A stretch of DNA of 64,000 nt from Ostreiculturibacter nitratireducens (GCF_032670585.1 NZ_JAVQHL010000001.1:1054001-1118000), one strand, 5' to 3'; numbered from the stretch's first letter, positions 28,074 to 37,617 are shown. Numbers and translations: made by a program. Notes: generated by a model from the letters alone, not told the origin.

Positions 28074-30005
28074 TCAGCGCTGAAAGACATATGTGCCGGG
28101 CGCATCGGCCTGCGCGGCATAGGGCCCGCGCGTCAGACCGAGACGCGGCGGCGCGTCCTCGCCAGAGGACTGCGCCGTCAGCCAGTCCGTGAGTTCCGGC
28201 CACCAGGACCCCTCGTGCCTTTCGGCCTCCGCCCGCCAGGCGTCCGGCGAACGGAAGCGCGCTCCACGCGTCGTCGTGCGGATCTGGTATTCGCGGCCGT
28301 CATGTCCCGGCTCGCTTATGATCCCGGCATTGTGACCGCCATTGGTGAGAACGAAGGTAATGTCCGTATCGGCAAGAAGGTGCAACTGGTAGACGGAATG
28401 CCAGGGTGCGACGTGGTCGCTGGTCGTCGAGACGCAGAAGACCGGCACCGATATGTCACTCAGCGCGACCGGCGCGGAGCCAACCTTGTAGTGGCCCTCC
28501 GCGAGTTCGTTGTTGAGGTAGATGTGGCGCAGGTATTCGCTGTGCATCCTGTAGGGCATCCGCGTCGCATCTGCGTTCCACGCCATCAGGTCGAACATCT
28601 CCTGCCGCCGGCCCAACAGGTATTCGTGGATATATTGCGACCAGATCAGGTCCTTCGAACGCAAGAGCTGGAACGCCCCGGCCATCTGCTTCGTGTCGAG
28701 ATAGCCCTGGTCCCACATCATGTCCTCGAGGAATGACACCTCGCTTTCGCTGACGAAAAGCTGCAATTCGCCCGGACGCTCGAAATCGGTCTGCGTCGCC
28801 AAAAGCGTCAGCGTCTTCAGCCGGTCGTCGCCGTCCCGCGCCATCTGCGCAGCCTTGATGGTCAACAGCGTTCCGCCAAGGCAATAACCGACGCCGTGGA
28901 CCTTTCTGTCCGGCACGATCGCCGTCACCGCATCGAGCGCGTCCTCGACCGCCTGAAGGTAGTCGTCCATGCCCAGATCCCGGTCCTCGGCCGTGGGGTT
29001 CCGCCAGGAGATCATGAAGACCGTGAAGCCCTGCCCGACCAGGTATTTCACCAGCGAGTTATGGGGGGACAGGTCGAGGATGTAGTATTTCATGATCCAG
29101 GCGGGCGTGATCAGGATCGGCTCCGCCTTCACCTTGTCGGTCTTCGGCGCGTACTGGATGAGTTCGATCAGGCGTGAACGGAAGACGACCTTGCCCTCGG
29201 CCACGGCCACATCCCGGCCTGGAACGTAGTCCTCGGCGCCGACGGGCAGCTTGCCCGAGATCGCGCGTTCCCAGTCCTCGACGAAGTTCTGGAAGCCGCG
29301 CACGAGGTTCCGACCGCCCTGCTCCGCCGTCAGCCGTGCGACTTCCGGGTTGGTCCAGGGGAAATTCGCCGGCGAGAGCATGTCGAGGATCTGGCGTGTG
29401 ACGAAGGACACGACCCGCTCTTCCTGCTTCGACAGACCGTCGATGTCGTTCGTGGCGTTGTACCACCACTGCTGGGTCAGGAGGAAACTCTGGTAGATCA
29501 TGTTGTAGGGCCAGTTGCGCCAGCCCGCGTCGTCGAAGCGGTGGTCGTGGGGCAACGGCTCGATGCAGGGCGCGCTGTCCGGCTCGCGCATCGTTTGCGC
29601 CGAGTGGATCATGAGACGCGCGATCTTGCGGGCCGCCTTTTCGACAAGCTGCGCCTGCTTGCCGGGCGAACCCATGAGATGCAGCCACCAGCTGTAATAG
29701 GTCGAGGCGAGGCCGAAGGGCGATATCCCAAGGGTGAAGCGCGCCAGATGCGCCTTCGTGGCGCGGTCCAGGCTTTCGGTGCTGTAGCTGTCGGGCGGTT
29801 CGATTGGCGAAGGATGGCCGAACTCGGGCGACTCGGGCCGCATCCCGGAACGTTCCTCGCGCTCCCGCCCGTTCTTCGCTCCGCGCGATCCTCCGGCCTT
29901 GGCGTCAGGCCGACCTCCGGTCGGGGCCGGATCGGCCGCGGGAGCCTCCTGGCCGGCACCGCCTTTCCCCTTGAGCTTCCTCGCCGTTGCCGCCGTGTCG
30001 TCCAT
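28074..30005 (-). CDS. phaC: Class I poly(3-hydroxyalkanoate) synthase
   Basis: A 643-residue PHA synthase polymerising 3-hydroxyacyl-CoA into storage granules. The alpha/beta-hydrolase core has the lipase-like box GYCLGG (373-378) with Cys375 as nucleophile; downstream SDHVAPWHS supplies the Asp and NGGHNAG the His. The first 80 residues are a Lys/Gly/Pro-rich, likely disordered extension longer than usual. The start is set at the ATG at 30005 (GAGG six bases upstream); another ATG lies at 30011. A near-FNR/Dnr site is 122 bases upstream. Operon with the MaoC-PTA fusion. A second phaC elsewhere in the genome is likely but not visible. Confidence 0.93.
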   Translation of the reverse strand: MDDTAATARKLKGKGGAGQEAPAADPAPTGGRPDAKAGGSRGAKNGREREERSGMRPESPEFGHPSPIEPPDSYSTESLDRATKAHLARFTLGISPFGLASTYYSWWLHLMGSPGKQAQLVEKAARKIARLMIHSAQTMREPDSAPCIEPLPHDHRFDDAGWRNWPYNMIYQSFLLTQQWWYNATNDIDGLSKQEERVVSFVTRQILDMLSPANFPWTNPEVARLTAEQGGRNLVRGFQNFVEDWERAISGKLPVGAEDYVPGRDVAVAEGKVVFRSRLIELIQYAPKTDKVKAEPILITPAWIMKYYILDLSPHNSLVKYLVGQGFTVFMISWRNPTAEDRDLGMDDYLQAVEDALDAVTAIVPDRKVHGVGYCLGGTLLTIKAAQMARDGDDRLKTLTLLATQTDFERPGELQLFVSESEVSFLEDMMWDQGYLDTKQMAGAFQLLRSKDLIWSQYIHEYLLGRRQEMFDLMAWNADATRMPYRMHSEYLRHIYLNNELAEGHYKVGSAPVALSDISVPVFCVSTTSDHVAPWHSVYQLHLLADTDITFVLTNGGHNAGIISEPGHDGREYQIRTTTRGARFRSPDAWRAEAERHEGSWWPELTDWLTAQSSGEDAPPRLGLTRGPYAAQADAPGTYVFQR

Positions 30006-30126
30006 GGTCATCCTCGTCTGTCTGGCGCGCGGAAAGGACCTTCGCACCAAGGCACCGGAAGCGCCTGACACGGCGCCGATCCGGGCTTTCCTGCGGGACC
30101 ATAGGCCACCTCCGAGACCCTGGTCT

Positions 30127-30140
30127 TTGCCCTGAGTCAA
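30127..30140 (-). promoter_or_regulatory. Near-match FNR/Dnr-type box before phaC
   Basis: TTGAC-TCAG-GGCAA on the minus strand, one mismatch to TTGAC-N4-GTCAA, 122 bases before the phaC start. The 30006-30276 region otherwise shows no clear element. Confidence 0.4.
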
Positions 30141-30276
30141 CCCGGAGCCGATTGGGCGACGGCCGACCGCCTCATGAAGACGGACCGCCAGGCCCCGCAT
30201 TTTTCCGACATTTTCATGCGCCGGGCGTTGATCTACAAGAGGTCTGGGACGGCCCCGTCCCAAGCGGAGTGACTGG

Positions 30277-32157
30277 ATGAAAACCTCGATCGCTACCGTC
30301 TCCATCTCCGGCGGCTTCCGCGAGAAGCTCGACGCCATCGCCGCAGCGGGTTTCGACGGGATCGAGATATTCGAACTCGACTTCCTCGCCTTCGAGGGCA
30401 GCCCCCGCGACGTTGGCAACATGGTGCGCGACCACGGTCTCGAGATCACGCTGTTCCAGCCCTTCCGCGATTTCGAGGGCCTCCCCGAACCCCTCCGCAG
30501 CCGCGCCTTCGCACGGGCAGAGCGCAAGTTCGAGTTGATGAACGAACTCGGCACCGACCTGATCCTCGTCTGCTCCTCCGTCCACCCCGAGGCGATGGGC
30601 GGCATCGACCGGATGGCCGCGGATTTCCGTGACCTCGGCGAACTCGCGGCCCGCTATGGGGTCCGCGTGGGCTTCGAAGCGCTGGCCTGGGGCCGGCATG
30701 TCAACGATCACCGCGACGCGTGGGAGGTGGTCCGCCGCGCCGATCATCCGAATGTGGGCCTGATCCTCGACAGCTTCCATTCGCTGGCGCGCAAAGTCGA
30801 TTCCGAAAGCATCCGCCGCATTCCCGGCGACAAGATCTTCTTCGTGCAACTCGCCGACGCCCCGGCGATCGAGATGGACCTCCTCTACTGGTCGCGCCAC
30901 TTCCGAAACATGCCGGGCGAAGGCGACCTCGACGTGACCGGCTTCATGCGCGCCGTGACCGCCACCGGGTACGGCGGCCCGCTCAGCCTCGAGATCTTCA
31001 ACGACCAGTTCCGCGCGGGCCTCCCCCGGCTCGTCGCCAAGGACGGCCACCGCTCCCTCATCAACTTGATGGACCGCGTCCGCAGGGCTGAACCCGCGCT
31101 CTCCGTCGACCTGCCCGGGTTTCCCGGCCCCTCGGGCGTGGACAACGTGGAGTTCATCGAATTCGCCACGAGCCGGGAAGAGGCGCCCTCGCTCGAGACG
31201 ATGCTCGAAGCCACGGGTTTCGTGCGGGCCGGGCGGCATGTGTCGAAATCCGTGGTGCTCTGGCGTCAGGGCGGTGTCAACGTGCTGGTGAACACCGAAA
31301 CCAGCGGCTTCGCCCATGCCGCATACGTGACGCACGGCACGACAGTGTCTGAAATCGGCCTGACAGTTCCCGACGCCGGGGCGAGCTTCGCCCGCGCGCG
31401 CGCGCTCGGTGCCGAACGCTATGAACAGCCCATCCCCCAAGGCGAACTCCCGATACCGTCGATCCGCGGCGTGGGGGGCAGCATGCTCCGCTTCCTGGAC
31501 CGCGGGCCGGAACTCGGCGGGATCTGGGATGTCGATTTCCGCGTCTCGGACAAGGAGCCGCGAGGCGCCGGGCTGGTGCGGATCGACCACCTCGGCCAGA
31601 CGATGGCCTATGACGAGATGCTGAGCTGGGCGCTCTTCTACACCTCGATCTTCGAAGCGCGGAAGGCGCCCGTCGTGGACGTCGTGGACCCCGACGGGCT
31701 CGTCCGCTCCCAGGCGGTGGAAACGGGGGCCCTCCGCGTGACGCTGAACGGGTCGGCAGGGCGGAGGACGCTCGCCGGACGCTTCATCGAGGAAAGCTTC
31801 GGCTCGGCAGTCCAGCACATCGCGTTCACGACCGACGATATCTTCGCCACCGCGGCCACCCTGGCGGAGAAGGGCTTTCCCGTCCTCCAGATCGGCGCCA
31901 ACTACTACGCCGATGTCGAGGCGCGCTTCGGCCTCGACCCGAACCTGAACGCGCGGCTCAGAGCGGCGAACATCATGTACGACGAGGACGCCGGCGGCCG
32001 CTTCTTCCATCTCTATTCGGCGTCACGCCCCGACGGCATGTTCTTCGAGATCGTGGAACGGCAGGGCAACTACGCCGGCTACGGCGCGCCAAACGCCCCG
32101 TTCCGCATCGCCGCCCAGAAACGCGCGGCACGCCCGGCTTCGATCCCGCGCATCTAG
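30277..32157 (+). CDS. quiC: 3-dehydroshikimate dehydratase (QuiC1-type, two-domain)
   Basis: A 626-residue protein with an N-terminal sugar-phosphate-isomerase-like TIM barrel (about 1-270; FDGIEIFELDFLAF, LGTDLILVCSSV, GFEALAWGRHVND, LILDSFH) and a C-terminal 4-hydroxyphenylpyruvate-dioxygenase-like half (about 290-610; GLVRIDHLGQTM, VQHIAFTTDDIF, FFEIVERQGNYAGYG). This fusion is the known QuiC/QuiC1 architecture: the N-terminal barrel converts 3-dehydroshikimate to protocatechuate in quinate/shikimate breakdown. The barrel's Glu and His metal ligands are plausible in the motifs above. No other quinate genes flank it. The ATG at 30277 lies after a poor ribosome site (GGAGTGACTGG). Confidence 0.85.
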   Translation: MKTSIATVSISGGFREKLDAIAAAGFDGIEIFELDFLAFEGSPRDVGNMVRDHGLEITLFQPFRDFEGLPEPLRSRAFARAERKFELMNELGTDLILVCSSVHPEAMGGIDRMAADFRDLGELAARYGVRVGFEALAWGRHVNDHRDAWEVVRRADHPNVGLILDSFHSLARKVDSESIRRIPGDKIFFVQLADAPAIEMDLLYWSRHFRNMPGEGDLDVTGFMRAVTATGYGGPLSLEIFNDQFRAGLPRLVAKDGHRSLINLMDRVRRAEPALSVDLPGFPGPSGVDNVEFIEFATSREEAPSLETMLEATGFVRAGRHVSKSVVLWRQGGVNVLVNTETSGFAHAAYVTHGTTVSEIGLTVPDAGASFARARALGAERYEQPIPQGELPIPSIRGVGGSMLRFLDRGPELGGIWDVDFRVSDKEPRGAGLVRIDHLGQTMAYDEMLSWALFYTSIFEARKAPVVDVVDPDGLVRSQAVETGALRVTLNGSAGRRTLAGRFIEESFGSAVQHIAFTTDDIFATAATLAEKGFPVLQIGANYYADVEARFGLDPNLNARLRAANIMYDEDAGGRFFHLYSASRPDGMFFEIVERQGNYAGYGAPNAPFRIAAQKRAARPASIPRI

Positions 32158-32224
32158 CCCCCGACTGGACACCCGCTGCGGGCTCGTGTCTGCTGTTCCC
32201 GGACGGCATCGGACGGAGGCGGGA

Positions 32225-33922
32225 ATGGCGCGGGCGCTTCAGGACATCATCGACCAGGGGCGCGGTGTGGCGCCTGCCGACCTCGTCCTGCGCGGCGGCC
32301 GGGTCTTCGACCTCGTCAGCGGGGAATTCTTCGACGGCGACGTCGCGATCTGCGGCGACACGATCGTCGGCACGGGCGCGGCTTACGAGGGGCGCGAGGT
32401 GATCGAGGTGACCGGGCTCACGCTCGTTCCCGGCTTCATCGACACGCATCTGCACATCGAAAGCTCGCTCGTCACACCCTTCGAGTTCGACCGCTGCGTC
32501 TGCCCGCGCGGCATCACCACAGCGATCTGCGATCCGCACGAGATCGCCAACGTCGCGGGCCTCGAAGGCATCCACTACTTCCTTGACGCATCCGCCCGCA
32601 CCGTCATGGACATCCGCGTCCAGCTGTCCTCCTGCGTTCCTTCGACCGAGATGGAGACCGCGGGCGCCCGGCTCGAAGCGGCCGACCTCGCCGCGCTGAG
32701 AGACCACCCGAGGGTGATCGGGCTGGCGGAATTCATGAATTACCCGGGCGTCCTCTTCAAGGACCCCGGCTGCCTCGCAAAACTCGGCGCCTTCCGCGGA
32801 CGCCACATCGACGGCCACGCGCCGCTTCTGTCGGGGCGCGACCTCAACGCCTATGTCGCTGCGGGCATCCGAACCGAGCACGAGGCGACCTCCGCCGCCG
32901 AGGCATTGGAGAAACTCCGCAAGGGCATGCGCGTCCTTATCCGCGAGGGGTCGGTATCGAAGGATCTCCACGCCCTTGCCCCGATCATCACCGAACGGAA
33001 CTCCCCCTATATCGCGTTCTGCACCGACGACCGGAACCCGCTCGACATCGCAGAACACGGCCATCTCGACTACATGATCCGCACCGCGATCGCGCTCGGC
33101 GCCGCGCCGCTCGCGGTCTACCGCGCAGCATCGCTGTCCGCGGCGGAGGCCTTCGGGCTCAAGGACCGCGGGCTCATCGCGCCCGGCAAGCGCGCGGACA
33201 TCGTCGCTCTGGACAGCCTCGAAACCTGCCATGCGCAGCTTGTCCTGGCCGGCGGACGGCGCGTCGACGCGAGAGCCTTCGCCTCGCGCGAAACGATACC
33301 GCCGGTTGCGCGCAGATCGGTCCGGGCACCGAAGGTTTCGGCCGAAGCGTTCCGTGCTCCCGGAAACCGGGCGGAGACACCGGTTATCGGCATCCTGCCC
33401 GGCAAGATCATCACCGAACACCTGACGGAAGAGATCGCGCCCATGGACGGCGACAAGCGCCCGGACGTGGAGCGTGACCTGATCCGCATCGCCGTCGTCG
33501 AACGGCACGGCAAGAATGGCAACATCGCGACGGGCTTCGTGAAGGGCTTTGGGCTGAAGCGGGGCGCGATCGGCTCGACCGTCTGCCACGACCACCACAA
33601 CATCGCCGTCGTGGGGGCCGACTACTCCGACATGGCGCTGGCCGCGAACCGGCTGGGCGAAATCGAAGGCGGTTTCGTCGTGGCCGAAGGGGGCCGCATC
33701 CTGGCCGAACTCGCCCTGCCCGTCGCGGGACTGATGAGCCCTGAGCCTTTCGAGAAGGTCGAAACCGACCTCGTCGCACTGCGCGCGGCGGCAAGGAGCC
33801 TGGGCGTCACGCTCGAGGAGCCGTTCCTCCAGCTCGCGTTCCTCGCGCTGCCCGTGATCCCGCACCTGAAGATCACCGATCGCGGCATGGTCGACGTGGA
33901 TCGCTTCGAACTCATCGGCTAG
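32225..33922 (+). CDS. ade: Adenine deaminase
   Basis: A 565-residue amidohydrolase-fold enzyme converting adenine to hypoxanthine and ammonia. The metal-site segment HLHIESS (residues about 75-81) and the family motif CDPHEIANVAG lie in the catalytic barrel, and a C-terminal adenine-deaminase domain (about 390-565; HHNIAVVGAD, EGGFVVAEGG) is present. The ATG at 32225 has GGAGGCGGGA directly upstream; earlier in-frame starts from 32186 lack this. It follows quiC by 67 bases on the same strand, so co-transcription is possible although no pathway link is obvious. Confidence 0.92.
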   Translation: MARALQDIIDQGRGVAPADLVLRGGRVFDLVSGEFFDGDVAICGDTIVGTGAAYEGREVIEVTGLTLVPGFIDTHLHIESSLVTPFEFDRCVCPRGITTAICDPHEIANVAGLEGIHYFLDASARTVMDIRVQLSSCVPSTEMETAGARLEAADLAALRDHPRVIGLAEFMNYPGVLFKDPGCLAKLGAFRGRHIDGHAPLLSGRDLNAYVAAGIRTEHEATSAAEALEKLRKGMRVLIREGSVSKDLHALAPIITERNSPYIAFCTDDRNPLDIAEHGHLDYMIRTAIALGAAPLAVYRAASLSAAEAFGLKDRGLIAPGKRADIVALDSLETCHAQLVLAGGRRVDARAFASRETIPPVARRSVRAPKVSAEAFRAPGNRAETPVIGILPGKIITEHLTEEIAPMDGDKRPDVERDLIRIAVVERHGKNGNIATGFVKGFGLKRGAIGSTVCHDHHNIAVVGADYSDMALAANRLGEIEGGFVVAEGGRILAELALPVAGLMSPEPFEKVETDLVALRAAARSLGVTLEEPFLQLAFLALPVIPHLKITDRGMVDVDRFELIG

Positions 33923-34008
33923 GGAAAGCCACCTCCACGGCTGGCAGATTGGGCCTGCGCAGCGCCCGTGCCCCGGCGCAACTGACCCAACTTGACGCTA
34001 CGACTGGA

Positions 34009-35049
34009 TCACCCGGGGGCGCGCCTGTCTTCCGGAACCTCCATCCCAGGCGTGAAGACCGTGCAGCATGCCCTTCCCCGACGCTTCGACGCGTAGAGTG
34101 CGAGGTCCGCGTCCAAGAGCATCTGGTCCGGGTCCGGTGCGGCGTAGAGCGACGAGACCGTCACGCCGACACTGGCTGAGATCCGGCAGAACTGATCTTC
34201 GAACTGTATGGGCTCCTCCATGCGGTCGATGGCCCGGCGCGACAACGCCTGCACGCCGTCCGGATCGGTCGTCGAGCGCAGGATCAGCACGAATTCGTCG
34301 CCGCCAACGCGCGCCACGACATCCGACTTCCGCGTCTCCTCGCGCAGGATCTGCGAAACCCGCATGAGGACCTCGTCTCCGGCGGCGTGGCCAAGGCTGT
34401 CATTAACTGCCTTGAAGAAATCGAGGTCGATGTGGACGAGCGCGAACGGAGCTCCGCCATTGCCCGCACCCGCCGCAGCGCGGGCCAGCGCGGCATCCAG
34501 TTCCCGTCGGTTGGCGAGACCCGTCAGGGGATCGGTCCGTGCCTTCTCCTCCGCCGCGGTCCGCGCATGCGCAAGGCGAAGGTTCATTCCGTGAAGCTCC
34601 TCCATCACTGCGCTTTTCGCTTCCTGAAGATAGAGAAGTTCCACCGCGAGGTCGGTCGCGGCGAAATCGGCATCCGTCAGCTCGTGCTGGGACACGGCGG
34701 CGGCAAGGCCGATCCCGAGGGAGAGGTTGACGATCACGCCCTGCCCCGTCGCAAGCGGCACGGCAAGGCCGCGAAATGCCGTATCGGGCGCATCCCGAAG
34801 CCGCAGATGCAGCCGCCGCCCGGCAAGCATCTCCAGCTCGGTCACCGAAGCCACAGGGCGCGGGCGCGTGATCTCGAACACGTCGAGAAAGCCGCAACCG
34901 AGGAGCGGACGGCCCTCGCAGAGCTTCAGGAGGGTCGGCCCGGCTTCACGCACGTGACCGGTCACCGAGACCCAAAGGAACATCGGCATCAGTCGACCAA
35001 GCGCGGCAGGCGGAACAAGCGCCAGCGTTTCCGACTTCGATCCGTCCAT
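34009..35049 (-). CDS. HNOBA-GGDEF diguanylate cyclase (H-NOX partner)
   Basis: A 346-residue cyclase with an N-terminal HNOBA (heme-NO-binding-associated) sensor domain (about 10-145; VREAGPTLLKL, RPLLGCGFLDVFEITRPRP, DFAATDLAVELLYLQEAKS), a short coiled linker and a C-terminal GGDEF domain (about 170-335). The active site is intact (GGDEF at 249-253) and the inhibitory RxxD I-site is present (Arg240-x-x-Asp243), so it should make c-di-GMP under product inhibition. The start overlaps the H-NOX stop (TGATG). H-NOX proteins commonly regulate such a cyclase in response to NO. The partner here is unusual (see H-NOX). Confidence 0.9.
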   Translation of the reverse strand: MDGSKSETLALVPPAALGRLMPMFLWVSVTGHVREAGPTLLKLCEGRPLLGCGFLDVFEITRPRPVASVTELEMLAGRRLHLRLRDAPDTAFRGLAVPLATGQGVIVNLSLGIGLAAAVSQHELTDADFAATDLAVELLYLQEAKSAVMEELHGMNLRLAHARTAAEEKARTDPLTGLANRRELDAALARAAAGAGNGGAPFALVHIDLDFFKAVNDSLGHAAGDEVLMRVSQILREETRKSDVVARVGGDEFVLILRSTTDPDGVQALSRRAIDRMEEPIQFEDQFCRISASVGVTVSSLYAAPDPDQMLLDADLALYASKRRGRACCTVFTPGMEVPEDRRAPG

Positions 35050-35639
35050 CAGAGCGGCCCCGCTACCCGCGGCCGTGCAAGATCGAACCGCCGCCCCTCG
35101 GAGAAACTCGCCTCGAGCAGCTCGATCTCGACCGTCTCTCCGTCATCGTCCTCGCCCGCATGATCGATCAGCGCCAGCGCGCCATAATCGTCAGCGAGCG
35201 CCCGCAGGACGCCGGCGAAGACGTGGCCCATGCCGGGAAACCCGGGCCGGCAGAGCAACGTCAAGCGGCCATGGCCATGTGCTCGCACGTCGAGGGTCGG
35301 CAGGCCAAGATCCGGTACGGCCAGCATCGCCCGCCCCGGCAGCTCTTCCAGCGTATCAAGGAAATCGGTGTAGCTCACGCCGCCGAACCGAAGGAGACGG
35401 CGCAGGGGTTCAAGTCCGACGAGATAGATCCCCACGTCCTCCAGCAGCGCGTCGCGCGGCTTGCCAAGCCTTGCGGAGGCCGCTGCCAGGACAGCCTCGG
35501 TCACCTCGTCGGGATAGGTCAGCAAGGCCTCGAACCCCTCGGGCTCGACCCCCGCCGCCTGGGCCACGCCCATCCAGACCTCTTCACCATAGGCATCGCG
35601 CAGGAAGCATTGCACCGCGCGGTTCATTAGACCGTGCAT
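35049..35639 (-). CDS. H-NOX family protein lacking heme-ligand His
   Basis: A 196-residue protein with the overall H-NOX (heme NO/O2-binding) fold: the opening HGLMNRAVQCFLRDAYGEE and FGGVSYTDFLDTLEEL match the family. The proximal histidine, expected right after the Leu of the LxxLH pattern, is Pro101 (LEELPGRAML). The heme-propionate motif Tyr-x-Ser-x-Arg is degraded to Cys130-x-Pro132-x-Phe134. It may therefore not bind heme in the usual way; whether relatives share this was not checked. Its stop overlaps the HNOBA-GGDEF cyclase start, so the two are functionally coupled. ATG at 35639; a second Met is at position 5. Confidence 0.85.
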   Translation of the reverse strand: MHGLMNRAVQCFLRDAYGEEVWMGVAQAAGVEPEGFEALLTYPDEVTEAVLAAASARLGKPRDALLEDVGIYLVGLEPLRRLLRFGGVSYTDFLDTLEELPGRAMLAVPDLGLPTLDVRAHGHGRLTLLCRPGFPGMGHVFAGVLRALADDYGALALIDHAGEDDDGETVEIELLEASFSEGRRFDLARPRVAGPL

Positions 35640-35703
35640 TCAGATCACCCCAAGATTCCCGGGGGAAGTTAGCGCCAGCACCCTTAAGAAACGGCGAATG
35701 CGT

Positions 35704-37461
35704 TCATGGCAGCATCAGATATTCCGTGCTGCCGAAGGACAGGGCGTTGACCTGCGCCGGGCCGATCACGAAATCGCCGCTGTAAAGACGGTCGAAGAAC
35801 TCCTCCGCCCCCAGCGCCGGGACGCCATTCGCCCGGTTCTCGCGAACGAACCGGACCGCATTCGCTTGCCGGACCGCCATTTCCGCCGTCCCTACCGAAC
35901 GCCCCGCCGTGCGGAAGAACAGCATCGCCTCTTCCCCCGGTTGGCCAGGCAGAAAATCGGCGACGACCAGCACGCAGCCCGCACGGCCCTGCGCGTCCGT
36001 GCGTTGGCAGCCTGCGATCCACTCACGGAGTTGGTAGGGCTGGATCCCGTCAAACGTGCCTTCGGGCGGTTGGGCGCCCTCGGGCCGGACCGTCAGAAGC
36101 GACTGGAAGACCTCCAGCGTGATCCCCGGCTCTGTCACCGCGGGTTTGTCCCAGCGCCCCGTGGAGCCGGCGACCGCGGCCAGCTTCGCCTCCAGCGCGG
36201 CCTGTTCGGGATGGTCCTGAACCTCGCCAAGACGTTGGAGCGCCGCAGCCCCCGCCGAACCCCAGTCCCAGCGCATTTCCCAGGCGGGAAGCTCCTCGAC
36301 CGTGCTCTCGCCGGCCTCGAAGCGCGCAAGCTGCGTCCGGGCGGATATCCCTTCGGCATCAACAGCGGGCGTGAGCCAGAGCGCGGCGAGGACCACGAGA
36401 GCCCCCGCCATCAGGACGTTCGCGCCCCGGATCCTCCCCGCCCATTCCGCGCCGGACAGGACTGCGCCCGCGTAAAGCAGCCCATAACCCGCGCTCACGA
36501 CCACGCCCGCGGCGGCCCCGATCCGCGAGGGCGTCCAGCCGTAATCCGCGACCCGCACCCAGACCGCATAGGCGGCCAGGGCGGCCAGAACCGGAAGCGT
36601 CAACGCGAGAGCCCGAACCACCGTGCGCATGAAGGCGCCGCCCGCCATCTCGTCATCGCTCGCATCGACCCCGATGGAGATGAGCCCCACCGCCGCCAGG
36701 GCGATAGCCATGAGCGTCCCGGCCGCGGAGTAGTTTCCGAAAAGGTCCGAAAGCCCGCGGAATGGAATGGAGACGAGGAAGACAAGAACGACGATCAGGA
36801 CGGCCGGCAGAAGCAGCCGCAGGAGCCGAAGCACGAGATAGGGCGAGACGTAGTCCTCAAGTTCGTCGACCACGGCCATGCCAAGGCCAACCGCCGCGCC
36901 AGATACTGCCCAGGCGACCGCCGGAATTTCGATCAGCCTTTCGATGATATCGAGCCCGACAAGACTCAGGAGCGTGTCCGACAGGTAGATGACGGCCCAG
37001 ACGACGGCGGTGAATATCCAGACCGCCGCATAGCGCACGACGAGGTTCCAGGTGATGATGAAGAGCCGCGCATAGTCGCGCCAGTTACCCTCCTCCCGCG
37101 CCATGAGGAAGGGCACCGGCAGGGCGAGAAGGACGAAGCCTGCAAGCAGCGGATGTCCCGAGCCGAGAAAGTCGGAGACGGACGGGAAGCGCAGGCTCGA
37201 CCAGGTCATCAGCACCGCCGGCGGCAGCGCGGCGGCAAGCGACAGGATGGCTGCCCGCGCGGCCCGCATGTGCATCGCCATCGCAAGCGCGGCCGCGAAG
37301 AAACCGCCCGCCAGCACCGTCAGGAACAGGACGAGGCGTGGTGCCCCGCTGTCCCAGTAGACGTCCAGAAGCAACCAGCCGCAGAGCCCGCCCAATGCGC
37401 CGAAGGCCGCGAGCCTCAGCCGGTCGATCTCCTGCCGCCGCGTGGTGTCGTTGCCGCCCAT
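35704..37461 (-). CDS. DUF4153 membrane protein
   Basis: A 585-residue protein with about 11-12 predicted membrane helices in the first 360 residues and a soluble C-terminal region of about 220 residues rich in Glu, Arg and Gln. The pattern and helix content resemble the DUF4153 family, of unknown function. The ATG at 37461 is the first after the GGGAGG-rich 5' region. The C-terminal part is likely cytoplasmic or periplasmic and ends YLMLP. It is separated by 64 bases from the H-NOX gene. No enzyme motif was seen. Confidence 0.75.
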   Translation of the reverse strand: MGGNDTTRRQEIDRLRLAAFGALGGLCGWLLLDVYWDSGAPRLVLFLTVLAGGFFAAALAMAMHMRAARAAILSLAAALPPAVLMTWSSLRFPSVSDFLGSGHPLLAGFVLLALPVPFLMAREEGNWRDYARLFIITWNLVVRYAAVWIFTAVVWAVIYLSDTLLSLVGLDIIERLIEIPAVAWAVSGAAVGLGMAVVDELEDYVSPYLVLRLLRLLLPAVLIVVLVFLVSIPFRGLSDLFGNYSAAGTLMAIALAAVGLISIGVDASDDEMAGGAFMRTVVRALALTLPVLAALAAYAVWVRVADYGWTPSRIGAAAGVVVSAGYGLLYAGAVLSGAEWAGRIRGANVLMAGALVVLAALWLTPAVDAEGISARTQLARFEAGESTVEELPAWEMRWDWGSAGAAALQRLGEVQDHPEQAALEAKLAAVAGSTGRWDKPAVTEPGITLEVFQSLLTVRPEGAQPPEGTFDGIQPYQLREWIAGCQRTDAQGRAGCVLVVADFLPGQPGEEAMLFFRTAGRSVGTAEMAVRQANAVRFVRENRANGVPALGAEEFFDRLYSGDFVIGPAQVNALSFGSTEYLMLP

Positions 37462-37617
37462 GCCTTGCCTCCCCTGCTCGCGCCGATCCTAGCGGGAGGT
37501 GCGGCACGGGACCAGATCAGAAGTCCTTGCGAAGAGGGCTCATTTCAGCGGCATGAATCCCCGTCGGGCAAGCGAGCCCTACACCCACTTGCCCGCCGCG
37601 ATCCCAGGGCAGCGCCG

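Noticed and set aside
30214..32010. 598-residue leftward frame opposite quiC
   Set aside because: Shadow composition; quiC on the + strand shows both family domains.
33923..34008. Terminator between ade and the HNOBA-GGDEF gene
   Set aside because: The 86-base convergent spacer shows no convincing stem-loop with T-run.
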